In this document: one piece after another, positions 1-8,511 of the stretch
Position numbering within the stretch: position 1 is the stretch's first letter
Layout: each line of letters starts with the position of its first letter
Source: Methylobacterium brachiatum
Lineage (GTDB): Bacteria > Pseudomonadota > Alphaproteobacteria > Rhizobiales > Beijerinckiaceae
Direction of reading: 5' to 3'
NCBI RefSeq assembly: GCF_020523825.1
Contig: NZ_JAJALK010000018.1
Coordinates: 27,193-91,192, forward strand
DNA: 64,000 bases
Translations under genes and position numbers: made by a program
Notes under the pieces: model-generated
The model's database searches: none
What the model saw: only the letters and a program-made list of their open reading frames with translations
Told to the model about the DNA's origin: nothing

Positions 1-315
1 CAGCCGGGTCAGCACCAGGGTCCGGGTCGCCCGGAAGGCGCGCGACCCGAGCAGCGGCGTGCCGAGGGCGGCGATCGCCCCGGCAACGAGGGCGGTCCGC
101 GTACCGGACGCGATCGGGGTCCCCGTCGGGACCGTTTCGAGGGCGGCCGGCCGGAGCGCCGGGACGACCAGCGCAACGCCGAGCAGCGTCATGCGGCGCC
201 GCGGCCCGACCAGCGTCCGCCCCGGCGCGAGCGGGCTCCCGACCCCGATTCGCCGTTTGCCAAGCTGGCCGCGCTGAAGGCGCAGCTCGAAGCCGGCGAC
301 GGCGGGAAGCGCTGA
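1..315 (+). CDS. C-terminal tail of a probable RNA/DNA helicase (5' truncated)
   Basis: An open frame enters from the left edge in frame 1 and ends at TGA 313-315, giving 104 residues. The visible part is low complexity, dominated by Arg, Gly, Pro, Asp, Glu and Gln, with RG/RD-rich stretches typical of a disordered nucleic-acid-binding tail. It ends in a short helix-like segment, AKLAALKAQLEAGDGGKR. No catalytic domain lies inside the window. The helicase assignment is inference from context: in related Rhizobiales a helicase gene with an RG-rich tail precedes the S4-domain gene, the ferredoxin gene and carD. The stop is 9 bases before the next start, so co-transcription is likely. Confidence 0.55.
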   Translation, partial: QPGQHQGPGRPEGARPEQRRAEGGDRPGNEGGPRTGRDRGPRRDRFEGGRPERRDDQRNAEQRHAAPRPDQRPPRRERAPDPDSPFAKLAALKAQLEAGDGGKR

Positions 316-324
316 CGCGCCCGC

Positions 325-618
325 ATGCGGGAGGGTCGGCAGCGGCTCGACAAATGGCTGTGGTTCGCGCGCTTCGCGCGGACCCGATCCCTGGCCGCGC
401 GCCTGTCCGAGGACGGTTTCGTGCGGGTGAACGGAACCCGGGCCGAGAACCCGGCCAAGGGCATCGTGATCGGGGATGTCGTGACGGTGGCCGCCCCGCA
501 CGCGACCCTGGCGGTGCGCGTGCGCGGCCTCGGCGAGCGACGGGGGCCGGCCCCGGAGGCGCGGCTTCTCTACGAGGACCTCGCCGGCATCCCGATCGCG
601 GTCGACCCGTCCGAGTGA
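325..618 (+). CDS. S4-domain RNA-binding protein, Hsp15-like
   Basis: This 97-residue protein opens with an S4 RNA-binding fold: RLDKWLWFARFARTRSLA, then a VRVNG strand, then an IVIGDVVTVA strand. This is the Hsp15/RluA-type S4 arrangement. Members of the family bind structured rRNA; E. coli Hsp15 binds 50S subunits carrying stalled nascent chains. The protein is shorter than E. coli Hsp15 (133 residues) and lacks most of its basic C-terminal extension. It starts 9 bases after the helicase tail gene, which suggests one transcript. No strong Shine-Dalgarno sequence precedes the ATG. The S4 fold is clear; the precise ribosomal role is inferred from the family. Confidence 0.85.
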   Translation: MREGRQRLDKWLWFARFARTRSLAARLSEDGFVRVNGTRAENPAKGIVIGDVVTVAAPHATLAVRVRGLGERRGPAPEARLLYEDLAGIPIAVDPSE

Positions 619-725
619 TGAGCCGGCGCCACAGCGGCCGGTCGAGGACCCGATCGCGGGCGCCCTGGGACACCGGCGCGCTTGTCAGCCCGGAAGGCAG
701 GGTCTAGAGCCATCGGCTTCCGAAA

Positions 726-748
726 GACCCGGTTCGACGCCGGGTTTT
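726..748 (+). terminator. Weak intrinsic terminator candidate before fdxA
   Basis: ACCCGG (727-732) pairs with CCGGGT (740-745) across a 7-base loop and is followed by three T residues. It lies between the S4-domain gene and fdxA, so it could end the upstream transcript. The stem is short and the T-run is minimal. Confidence 0.4.
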
Positions 749-835
749 GCGGCGCACGATCGCAGCGCCACCGGGGCGTGCGGGCCTTCGAGGCTCCGCC
801 CGGGCAGACCAGAATTTTTAGGACGAAGACAGCCG

Positions 836-1174
836 ATGACCTACGTCGTCACCGACAACTGCATCAAGTGCAAGTACATGGACTGCGTCGAGGTGTGTCC
901 GGTGGACTGCTTCTACGAGGGCGAGAACATGCTCGTCATCCATCCGGATGAGTGCATCGATTGCGGCGTCTGCGAGCCGGAATGCCCCGCCGAGGCGATC
1001 AAGCCCGACACGGAATCGAATCTGGAGACGTGGCTCAAGCTCAACGCCGACTACGCGAAGAGCTGGCCCAACATCACCCAGAAGAAGGACGCTCCGGCCG
1101 ACGCCAAGGAGTGGGACGGCGTCGCCGGCAAGCTCGAGGCGCATTTCTCGGCCAACCCCGGCTCCGGCGACTAG
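836..1174 (+). CDS. fdxA: Seven-iron ferredoxin FdxA
   Basis: This 112-residue protein carries two cysteine clusters near its N-terminus. One is CIKCKYMDCVEVCPVDC and the other CIDCGVCEPECP. The pattern is typical of the 3Fe-4S/4Fe-4S (7Fe) ferredoxins of the FdxA/FdII family. The segment after residue 60, with WLKLNADYAKSWP, is also a family signature. It is a soluble cytoplasmic electron carrier; the physiological partner is not evident here. The ATG is preceded by an AGGACGAAG-like ribosome binding site. The gene sits immediately upstream of the carD region, an arrangement common in Rhizobiales. Length is normal and all expected cysteines are present. Confidence 0.95.
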   Translation: MTYVVTDNCIKCKYMDCVEVCPVDCFYEGENMLVIHPDECIDCGVCEPECPAEAIKPDTESNLETWLKLNADYAKSWPNITQKKDAPADAKEWDGVAGKLEAHFSANPGSGD

Positions 1175-1733
1175 AACCGGCTGCAGGGCTGGTCGTCGAT
1201 GCGGCGCCGGGGCTTTAAATGCCGCCGTGACGCTGCACAAACTGGATAACGGATCGCCTCACGATGTTGCGATCTGTCGTCGGGTTACCCGGTCCCTGTC
1301 GATCGCGATCCAAACCGTTCACGACGTGCGTCCTGCGAAGCCCTGGGCCGCAGGCATGTCATTCCTCTCCGGCCGAGCCGGTGTAAAACTCTTTCGAGGC
1401 GACGCCCGGACCGCGCGCGCTTCTTCAGGGATGCTTTGATCTGTGCGCTGGATTGTGATACACAATCCGCCTGCCGTCGCTCGCGCCAGACGTGCTCCCT
1501 CCGGCCGAAACGCCTTTCGCTTTCGTGAATTAGGAGTGGTGGCACGCGAACGACCGCCGAGGGTGACTTCGGCGGATGTTCCGGTGTTTGCACGGTCGCG
1601 CCGGGGAACGCCCGGGTGCTCGTCCTCCGGGGCGGGTCATCCCGGGAACGGCGAGGCAAACCGGGTATCCCGCCCGGAAGAACACGGTTTTGCGCGGCGC
1701 GGAGCGTCGCGCGCCAGTGGAGGCCCTTCTCGC
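1175..1733. other. 559-base intergenic region between fdxA and carD
   Basis: No convincing gene is seen. An in-frame upstream extension of carD is open from about 1443, but its translation is Arg/Ser/Pro-rich and unlike CarD, so it is probably leader. The region contains a perfect palindrome (entered separately), and it presumably holds the carD promoter and a long leader. No riboswitch could be recognised. Confidence 0.5.
1450..1468. promoter_or_regulatory. Perfect 8-3-8 palindrome, candidate operator
   Basis: GGATTGTG-ATA-CACAATCC is a perfect inverted repeat with a three-base centre. It lies 266 bases upstream of the carD start. The symmetry is that of a dimeric helix-turn-helix operator. 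It is not followed by a T-run, so a terminator is unlikely. The binding protein is unknown. Confidence 0.5.
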
Positions 1734-2333
1734 ATGACCACAGCCAAGAAGACGACGACCGCAGGCCGGCAAGGCTTCAAGACCGGTGAGGCCGTCGTAT
1801 ATCCGGCCCACGGCGTCGGTCGCATCACCGCGATCGAGGAGCAAGAGATCGCGGGTTACAAGCTTGAGCTGTTCGTCGTCTCGTTCGAGAAGGACAAGAT
1901 GGTCCTGCGCGTCCCGACCGCGAAGGCCAACTCCGTCGGCATGCGCAAGCTCGCCGAGCCGGATCTGGTGAAGAAGGCCCTGGACGTGCTGACCGGCCGC
2001 GCCCGGATCAAGCGGACCATGTGGTCGCGCCGGGCCCAGGAATACGAGGCGAAGATCAATTCGGGCGATCTGCTCGCGGTCACCGAGGTGGTGCGCGACC
2101 TGTTCCGCTCGGAGGCTCAGCCCGAGCAGTCCTACTCGGAGCGTCAGCTCTACGAGGCTGCCCTCGACCGGATCGTGCGCGAGATCTCCTCGGTCAACCG
2201 CATCACCGAGACCGAGGCGCTGAAGCTCATCGAGCAGAGCCTGGCGAAGTCGCCGCGCCGCGCCAAGAGCGAGGCCGAGCCGGAGGCGGAAGCCGAGGGT
2301 GAAGGCGACGACATCCAGGAAGTGGCCGCCTGA
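1734..2333 (+). CDS. carD: CarD family RNA-polymerase-binding transcription regulator
   Basis: The 199-residue product has the CarD/TRCF RNA-polymerase-interacting domain at about residues 15-75 (GEAVVYPAHGVGRITAIEE, then a LRVP strand). An all-helical C-terminal DNA-binding domain follows to about residue 165. It ends in an acidic tail (EAEPEAEAEGEGDD). CarD binds the beta subunit and stabilises open complexes, particularly at rRNA and growth-related promoters. The ATG at 1734 was chosen because the family N-terminus begins here and a GGAGG sequence sits just upstream. The longer in-frame extension is not CarD-like. A strong intrinsic terminator follows, so the gene is probably monocistronic. 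Confidence 0.93.
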   Translation: MTTAKKTTTAGRQGFKTGEAVVYPAHGVGRITAIEEQEIAGYKLELFVVSFEKDKMVLRVPTAKANSVGMRKLAEPDLVKKALDVLTGRARIKRTMWSRRAQEYEAKINSGDLLAVTEVVRDLFRSEAQPEQSYSERQLYEAALDRIVREISSVNRITETEALKLIEQSLAKSPRRAKSEAEPEAEAEGEGDDIQEVAA

Positions 2334-2362
2334 GGCGTCCATCCCTTCGAGACGTTGCAAAG

Positions 2363-2388
2363 CCCGGCCCCGGTGGCCGGGTTTTTTT
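2363..2388 (+). terminator. Intrinsic terminator of carD
   Basis: CCCGGCC (2363-2369) pairs perfectly with GGCCGGG (2375-2381) over a five-base loop, followed by seven T residues. It begins 30 bases after the carD stop. Confidence 0.92.
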
Positions 2389-2552
2389 ATGCCCTCGCGC
2401 CGGGCGCGATCGATCGTGGCCGAACCAGCCGGCGCCTTTTCCACACCGCTTCGGAGGGTCGGGGACTGGACGGCGGGGCGCCGAAACCCATGTCATCCGG
2501 ACGGAACACGAAAACGTGGCCGTCCGGCTGTCGCACTGCGAAGGGATGCGGC

Positions 2553-2578
2553 GGAACTTTCGCGTTTTGCCTTCCGTT
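2553..2578 (+). promoter_or_regulatory. EcfG-type general-stress promoter upstream of rpoH
   Basis: GGAAC at 2553-2557 and CGTT at 2575-2578 are separated by 17 bases. This matches exactly the GGAAC-N16/17-CGTT consensus of the alphaproteobacterial general-stress sigma factor EcfG. A start site near 2585 would leave a leader of about 90 bases before the rpoH ATG at 2672. Confidence 0.65.
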
Positions 2579-2671
2579 GTCGGTTGCCTGGCGCCGCCGT
2601 TCGGTGACGCCCTGCGGGTTGGACGCTCCGTTCGGCGCCGCAACAGCACTCGGCAACAAGAGGCAGGCGGG

Positions 2672-3547
<876 letters not shown>

Positions 3548-3580
3548 ACGTTCCGCGAGACGGTTCGATCGTTCCAACAA

Positions 3581-3605
3581 GCCCGGCCTCACAGGCCGGG
3601 CTTTT
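3581..3605 (+). terminator. Intrinsic terminator of rpoH
   Basis: GCCCGGCCT (3581-3589) pairs perfectly with AGGCCGGGC (3593-3601) over a CAC loop and is followed by TTTT. It lies about 35 bases past the rpoH stop and may also serve the convergent MFS gene. Confidence 0.88.
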
Positions 3606-3656
3606 CGCGTTCCTGGCAGGAGCAACCCGCTCGGCAGACGCGTCCCCCAGGTCGCC

Positions 3657-4889
3657 CTACGCCCCCTGGATCGCAGCCCCCTGCCGCTCCCGCCGGCGCC
3701 TGCGGCGGCCGGGCTCGGGGGTGGCGTCGAGCCAGATCACCAGCGCCAGGGCAATGAGCGCCGGCACGCCGAGGGCCAGGAACGCGCCGGTCCAGCCGAA
3801 CAGCCCGTAGGAGAGGCCGCCGTACCAGCCCGACAGGGCGCCGCCGACGCCCTGCACCGCGTTGACGCTGCCGAGCGCCGTCTGGGTGCGTCCGGAGCCC
3901 CAGGTCAGGTCGGCGACGACCACCGGCACCGCCACCCCGACGATGCCCGAGGCGACGCCGTCCAGGATTTCCGCGCTGATGAGCCAGACCGGATCGTCGA
4001 TCAGGCCCGACAGCAGAGCCCGCACCGGCAACACCGCGAACGCCACCATCAGGAGCTGGCGCCGTCCGCGCCGATCCGCCAGGGAGCCGGCGAACAGGGC
4101 CACCGGCACCATCACGAGCTGCGCCACCATGACGTAGCGGGCGGTCCAGGTCGTGGCATCGGCGGCGGTGGCGACGAGCTTCTGACCGAGCAGGGACAGC
4201 ATGCCGCCGTTGCCGAGGTTGAACAGCGTCAGCGCCACGGTGAGAACCAGCAGGCGCCGGTTGCCGAGAACCTGACGGATGCCGCTGCGCTGCGGCTCCT
4301 CGTCCTCGCCCTCCTTCCAGCCCACGGCGCGGCGCCGGTTCCAGGCGCCGGCCGGCGTCGTCAGCGTCGCGACGATCGCGGCGACCGCCATGCCGCCCAG
4401 CACCCAGAAGGCGATGGCCGGGCCGAACGTGCCGGTGCCGAGGCTGATGCCACCGGCGGCGACCAGGATGCCGACATGGTTGAACGCCTGGTTGCGGCCC
4501 TGCTGCTTGGGAAACCCGTCCTTGCCGACGATCCCCAGGGTCAGCGCCGCGACGGCCGGCAGCAGCAGCGTGCCGCCGGCGGCGGCCAGCAGCTGCGCCA
4601 CGAGCACCGCGGGGAAGCTGCGCGCCGGCAGGAGCAGAAGCGTGCCCGCCAGGATCGCCGCGCAGGCCAACGCCACCAGCAGGCGCGGACGCGGGAAGCG
4701 ATCGACCAGGGCCCCGAACGGGCCGCTCAGGAACAGCGTCCCGATTCCCACCAGGGTGATGACGAAGCCGACCCGCGCCGGACTCCAAGAGGCCGCCTGC
4801 GCCAGCCAGGTGCCCAGGAACGGGCCGAGCCCTCCCTGGATGTCCCCGGTGAACAGGTTGATCAAAGCGAGATGTGCGGTGGGACTCAT
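3657..4889 (-). CDS. Major facilitator superfamily transporter
   Basis: This 410-residue integral membrane protein has about twelve hydrophobic segments. An MFS-type loop after helix 2 (SGPFGALVDRFPRPRLL) resembles the conserved G-x3-D-R/K-x-G-R motif. A second basic loop (GSLADRRGRRQLL) sits at the equivalent site of the second half. The start at 4889 was chosen because the following residues (MSPTAHLALINLF) lead directly into the first helix; an upstream in-frame ATG adds only a charged extension. Substrate cannot be predicted from the sequence. It is transcribed towards rpoH and follows the tautomerase gene on the same strand, but a functional link to it is not shown. Confidence 0.85.
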   Translation of the reverse strand: MSPTAHLALINLFTGDIQGGLGPFLGTWLAQAASWSPARVGFVITLVGIGTLFLSGPFGALVDRFPRPRLLVALACAAILAGTLLLLPARSFPAVLVAQLLAAAGGTLLLPAVAALTLGIVGKDGFPKQQGRNQAFNHVGILVAAGGISLGTGTFGPAIAFWVLGGMAVAAIVATLTTPAGAWNRRRAVGWKEGEDEEPQRSGIRQVLGNRRLLVLTVALTLFNLGNGGMLSLLGQKLVATAADATTWTARYVMVAQLVMVPVALFAGSLADRRGRRQLLMVAFAVLPVRALLSGLIDDPVWLISAEILDGVASGIVGVAVPVVVADLTWGSGRTQTALGSVNAVQGVGGALSGWYGGLSYGLFGWTGAFLALGVPALIALALVIWLDATPEPGRRRRRRERQGAAIQGA

Positions 4890-4973
4890 GCGATCCAGGT
4901 CTGGCGGCGGGCCCCGCACCTGAACGTCGTCCCGCGTACGGTCAAGCCCGGCTCGGCTCGGCCGCACCCGCCG

Positions 4974-5366
4974 TCACGGATCCGCCGGCCCGTACGACAT
5001 CAGCCCATCGCCGAACGACCAGTTCTCGGGAGCCACCTCGACCAAGTTGACCAGCACGTTGGCCGGCTTCACGCCCGGCTCGCGTGCGAGGTTGCGGGCG
5101 ATGGCGGCGTAGAGCGCGCGCTTCTGGGCAGTGGTCCGCGTGGCGTTGGCGGTGATCTGGATGGCGACAAGGTCGTCGCTGCGATGAATGCCGAGATAGT
5201 CCGGCCCGTAGTGGAAGTTCGCCGCCTGGTGCTCATGCACGAAGGCGAACAGGTCGCCCTCCGCTACGGCGAAGGTCTCGCGCAGGGCCGCGTAGACGCC
5301 CTCCACGAGGGTGTTGCGGTCTGCCGGAGGCGTGCCGGCACGCAGGGAAATGCGGATGATGGGCAT
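4974..5366 (-). CDS. Tautomerase family protein
   Basis: The 130-residue product begins MPIIRISLRAGTPPADR. Its proline at position 2 becomes the N-terminal catalytic base in 4-oxalocrotonate tautomerase and MIF-type enzymes. The length and the second beta-alpha-beta unit (LVAIQITANATRTTAQK, then a VLVNLVEV strand) fit the longer Tautomerase_2 group rather than the 60-residue 4-OT type. The substrate is unknown. It lies 15 bases downstream of a DUF4865 gene on the same strand and opposite a LysR regulator. This looks like a small, LysR-controlled catabolic or detoxification module. Confidence 0.85.
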   Translation of the reverse strand: MPIIRISLRAGTPPADRNTLVEGVYAALRETFAVAEGDLFAFVHEHQAANFHYGPDYLGIHRSDDLVAIQITANATRTTAQKRALYAAIARNLAREPGVKPANVLVNLVEVAPENWSFGDGLMSYGPADP

Positions 5367-5381
5367 CGACGTCTACCGCGC

Positions 5382-5942
5382 TCAGAGACTGCGCAGGGCC
5401 GCGAGGCCGGGGGCGGCGAGATGCGCGACCTCGGTGCCGGACTCTGCATCGACGCGGTCGGCCTCCAGCGTGAAGCGCGTCAGCCGCCACGTGGCGGGGT
5501 CGAGGCCGACCAGAGTGGCCAGGACACCCGGGTGCCCGGCGATGTCCCGTCCCCGGACCTGCTCGGTCTCTCGCAAGCGGGCGAGATCCTCGTCGGGGCC
5601 GATCTGCCGCGTCTCCTCGGACAGGGTGAGCGTGGTCGCGGCGGCGCCGAGCGTCACGGTGAACGGAAGCCAGGTCTCAACCTGTGGCCGGCCGAAACCG
5701 TCGATCACGGCCTGGAAGCCCGGCCCGGAGAGGAAATCGGCGGCGGCACCGGCGTCGCGCCAGAGATAGAAGGAACTGTAGGCGTTCGCCGCCGCTCCGC
5801 GCACACGCTCCTCGACGGTGACGGCCTTGAAGATGAGGCCCGGTATCGCGTCCCAGGCGGGCGCCCGTTCGGCCACCCGCGCACGAATTCGGTCCATCGG
5901 ATAATCTGCCGGCAAGCGATGCCGGTAACGGGCCACGAGCAT
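5382..5942 (-). CDS. DUF4865 family protein
   Basis: This 186-residue protein starts MLVARYRHRLPADYPMDRI and contains the stretch AYSSFYLWRDAGAAADFL. These features match DUF4865, a family with a dimeric alpha-beta-barrel-like fold and no defined reaction. There is no signal peptide or membrane segment. The ATG at 5942 was chosen because family similarity begins there and longer in-frame starts would run into the LysR promoter. It is the first gene of a likely operon with the tautomerase. The LysR gene starts 82 bases away on the other strand, so shared control from the intervening dyad is probable. Its function within the module is unknown. Confidence 0.75.
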   Translation of the reverse strand: MLVARYRHRLPADYPMDRIRARVAERAPAWDAIPGLIFKAVTVEERVRGAAANAYSSFYLWRDAGAAADFLSGPGFQAVIDGFGRPQVETWLPFTVTLGAAATTLTLSEETRQIGPDEDLARLRETEQVRGRDIAGHPGVLATLVGLDPATWRLTRFTLEADRVDAESGTEVAHLAAPGLAALRSL

Positions 5943-5986
5943 CGTCCCCTCCTGGGTTGCAGCGGGACGATTGCAGGGGGCAGCCA

Positions 5987-6020
5987 TATGAGCCAGATAT
6001 CGTGGGCTATATCTCTCATA
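5987..6020. promoter_or_regulatory. Dyad operator between DUF4865 and LysR genes
   Basis: TATGAG-CC-AGATAT (5987-6000) faces ATATCT-CTCATA (6009-6020) across 8 bases. Apart from a two-base CC insertion in the left arm, the arms are perfect inverted copies. Size, AT content and position in the 82-base divergent promoter are typical of a LysR binding site. Confidence 0.7.
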
Positions 6021-6024
6021 ACGG

Positions 6025-6909
6025 ATGCTTGTGATGGTGCCCCGCCCCCTCGATCTCGACGGCGTGCTGGCCTTCGTGCGGGTGGTCGATCTGGGCAGCT
6101 TCACCCGGGCGGCCGAAGCCCTCGACACCTCACAGGCGGCGATCAGCCTCCGGCTCAAGCGGTTGGAAGATCGGCTCGGGGCGCGCCTGCTCGACCGGAC
6201 GCCCCGGCACGTGGCCACGACCCGGAAGGGTGAGCTGTTCCTGTCGGCGGCCCGGCGGCTGCTGGAGGCGCATGAGAGCGCCCTGTCGGAGATCGCGGGC
6301 GATGTCCCGGCGCGGCTCTGCCTGGGGATCAGCGATCATATCGCCGGTCCGAACCTGCCGGCCCTGCTCCGGCGTCTCGGCCTCGACACGGCGGGTCTGA
6401 TCACCGAGGTGCGGATCGTCCCCTCACGGGACCTCGCTTCCGCCTTCGAGTCCCCGGGCGAGGGCGGTTACGATGCGGTGCTGCTGCGGACCGAGGAGAT
6501 GCCCGAGCGTGGCGGGACCGTCCTGGCGCAGGAGCGTCTGGGCTGGTTCGCGGCACCGGACTTCCCGGCCCCTCCGCCGGGCGAGCCCCTGCGGCTCGCG
6601 GGCCTGTCGGGGCCGTGCAACGTCCGGGCGGCGGCGGCCCGTACCCTCGACGCCGCCGGGCTGCCCTGGACGGAGGTGTTCGTCGGCGGCGGCGTGCTCG
6701 CGGTCGGCGCCGCGGTCACGGCGGGCCTCGCCATCGCCGCCCTGGCACCGAGTACCGTGCCACCGGGCGCCGTGGAGGTCGGGGCGCGGCTGGGCCTGCC
6801 CGAATTGCCGCTCACCTGGATCGAGCTGCGGTCCCGGCATCTGACCGGGCGACCCGCGGAGGCGCTGCGCACGCTGGCGGCGGCCTATCGGGGTCCCGGC
6901 GGCCGCTGA
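6025..6909 (+). CDS. LysR family transcriptional regulator
   Basis: The 294-residue protein has an N-terminal winged helix-turn-helix at about residues 8-67 (GVLAFVRVVDLGSFTRAAE, then TSQAAISLRLKRLEDRLG), followed by a LysR substrate-binding domain. The start may be ATG 6025 or ATG 6034 (MVPRPLDLDG); the second matches family N-termini slightly better. It is divergent from the DUF4865/tautomerase pair, with a strong dyad in the intergenic region. It therefore most likely controls that pair and itself in response to an unknown aromatic or keto-acid-type ligand. It converges on secB with only 27 bases between them. Confidence 0.88.
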   Translation: MLVMVPRPLDLDGVLAFVRVVDLGSFTRAAEALDTSQAAISLRLKRLEDRLGARLLDRTPRHVATTRKGELFLSAARRLLEAHESALSEIAGDVPARLCLGISDHIAGPNLPALLRRLGLDTAGLITEVRIVPSRDLASAFESPGEGGYDAVLLRTEEMPERGGTVLAQERLGWFAAPDFPAPPPGEPLRLAGLSGPCNVRAAAARTLDAAGLPWTEVFVGGGVLAVGAAVTAGLAIAALAPSTVPPGAVEVGARLGLPELPLTWIELRSRHLTGRPAEALRTLAAAYRGPGGR

Positions 6910-6936
6910 CGGGCGCGCCGGGACAGTCTCTAAGCC

Positions 6937-7437
6937 TTAGGAGGCGAGGGGGCCGCTGGCGCCCTGCGCTTCCATGGCCTTCTGGCGGTAGAGCGCGACG
7001 AAATCGATCGGGTCGATGTAGAGCGGCGGGAAGCCGCCGTTGCGCACCGCCTCGGCCACGATCTGGCGGGCGAACGGGAACAGCAGGCGCGGGCACTCGA
7101 TCATGACGGCGGGATGCAGCTGGTCGGCCGGGATGTTGACCATCCGGAAGACGCCCGCATACTTCACGTCGAACGCGAACAGCACTTCGTTCTGGATCTT
7201 CGCATCGCCTTCCAGCGTCAGCTCGACCTCGAAATCGGTATCCGAGAGCTGCTGCGCGGTGACGTTGACCTGAATGCTGATCTGCGGGCCCTGGCCTTCC
7301 TTGGGCTGGAGCGAGCGCGGCGCGTTCGGGTTCTCGAAGGACAGGTCCTTCGTGTACTGCGCCAGCGCGTTGATCGTCGGCGCGTCGCCCTGCGGCATGC
7401 CGCCGCCGTTGCCGTTGGCTGCCGGGGAGTCGGCCAT
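6937..7437 (-). CDS. secB: Protein-export chaperone SecB
   Basis: The 166-residue product contains the SecB core. It includes KDLSFENPNAPRSL near residue 30, a four-stranded sheet region with VNVTAQQLSDTDFEVELTLEG, and the conserved C-terminal part LLFPFARQIVAEAVRNGGFPPLYIDPIDF (split here: LLFPFARQIVAEAVRNGG then FPPLYIDPIDF). SecB is a homotetrameric cytosolic chaperone that keeps preproteins unfolded and delivers them to SecA. The ATG at 7437 gives the typical alphaproteobacterial N-terminal extension. The gene is divergent from the Tim44-like gene, with about 340 bases between them. Confidence 0.95.
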   Translation of the reverse strand: MADSPAANGNGGGMPQGDAPTINALAQYTKDLSFENPNAPRSLQPKEGQGPQISIQVNVTAQQLSDTDFEVELTLEGDAKIQNEVLFAFDVKYAGVFRMVNIPADQLHPAVMIECPRLLFPFARQIVAEAVRNGGFPPLYIDPIDFVALYRQKAMEAQGASGPLAS

Positions 7438-7776
7438 GCGGATCATCCTTCTCGATCGGCCGGCACGGCCGGCCCGGGTTGTCGCGGCAGGAGCCGCTGA
7501 ACGGCGCCGCGGAGCGGCCCGGAAGGCAGCGCCGCTAACACGCGCGCCGAGCACGGACAAGCAGCAGGCTGGCGTGGCGCTGGCGGCGGCGGTGTCCGAC
7601 CCCCATATCGGTTGACGCATGGGGATCGCGGCGTTCCGCACCGGTATAACCGGCTCGCTCCTTGCGCGTTGGTCAGTTATGAGTCGCCTAGACCCGCGAG
7701 CGCTTTGCCGGCGCCGCACCGCGCACGACCTCGGCAAGGGGCACGAGGTCCCGCCGCGGCCACCATCGGATCGGTG
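7438..7776. other. Divergent intergenic region secB / Tim44-like gene
   Basis: These 339 bases contain no supported gene. A small dyad, CCGGT-ATA-ACCGG (7641-7653), is the only regular element seen and could be chance at this base composition. Promoters for both flanking genes must lie here, but none could be assigned. Confidence 0.4.
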
Positions 7777-8493
7777 ATGCAGGACAGCTTCGACGTTACG
7801 ACGATCATCTTCCTCGCGCTCGCAGTCTTCGTGATCTGGCGCCTGCGCTCGGTTCTCGGCCAGAAGACCGGCGCGGAGCGCTCGCCGTTCAAGCCGGTGG
7901 ATCGAAGCCGCACCGAGCCGCAGGCCCGCTCCGAGGGCGACAATGTCGTGCGCCTGCCCGGCGCCGACCGGGTCCAGGCCGCGCCGTCCCCGGCCGCCGC
8001 GACGGCGCGCGACTGGCGGGGCATCGCGGAGCCTGGCTCCGAGATCGCCCGCGGCCTCGAGGCGGCGGTGCAGGCGGAGCCCGGGTTCGACCCGCGCGCC
8101 TTCATCGAGGGGGCCAAGGCGGCCTACGAGACGATCATGATCGCTTTCGCCAAGGGCGACCGGAAGACCCTGCGGGGGCTCCTCTCCAAAGAGGTCGGCG
8201 AGGCGTTCGAGCGGGCGATCACCGAGCGTGAGCGCAACCGGCAGACGCTGGAGACCACCTTCGTGTCGATCGACAAGGCCGAGATCGTCGCCATCGAGGT
8301 GCGCAACCGCGTGGCGCAGATCACCGTGCGCTTCCTCTCGAACCTCATCACCGCCACCCGGAACGCCGAGGGCAAGGTCATCGATGGCAGCGCCGAGACC
8401 GTGGTCGAGGTACCGGATGTCTGGACCTTCGCGCGCACCCTCGGCTCGCGCGATCCGAACTGGCAACTCGTGGCCACCGAGGCCGGCGCCTGA
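7777..8493 (+). CDS. Tim44/TimA family membrane-anchored adaptor
   Basis: The 238-residue protein begins with a single membrane helix (about residues 8-24, TIIFLALAVFVIWRLRSVLG). A charged linker follows, then a C-terminal Tim44-like domain from about residue 105 (FIEGAKAAYETIMIAFAKGD, then LLSKEVGEAFERAI). Bacterial Tim44-domain proteins are thought to be inner-membrane relatives of the mitochondrial import motor adaptor; their bacterial partner is not firmly known. The gene is 18 bases upstream of mltA and in the same direction, and the divergent secB context is conserved in Rhizobiales. The ATG at 7777 was chosen because the membrane helix begins directly after it. Confidence 0.85.
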   Translation: MQDSFDVTTIIFLALAVFVIWRLRSVLGQKTGAERSPFKPVDRSRTEPQARSEGDNVVRLPGADRVQAAPSPAAATARDWRGIAEPGSEIARGLEAAVQAEPGFDPRAFIEGAKAAYETIMIAFAKGDRKTLRGLLSKEVGEAFERAITERERNRQTLETTFVSIDKAEIVAIEVRNRVAQITVRFLSNLITATRNAEGKVIDGSAETVVEVPDVWTFARTLGSRDPNWQLVATEAGA

Positions 8494-8511
8494 TTTCGTG
8501 ATTCCGTTGCC

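Noticed and set aside
1443..1733. N-terminal extension of CarD
   Set aside because: The frame is open, but the translation is unlike CarD and a good ribosome binding site precedes ATG 1734.
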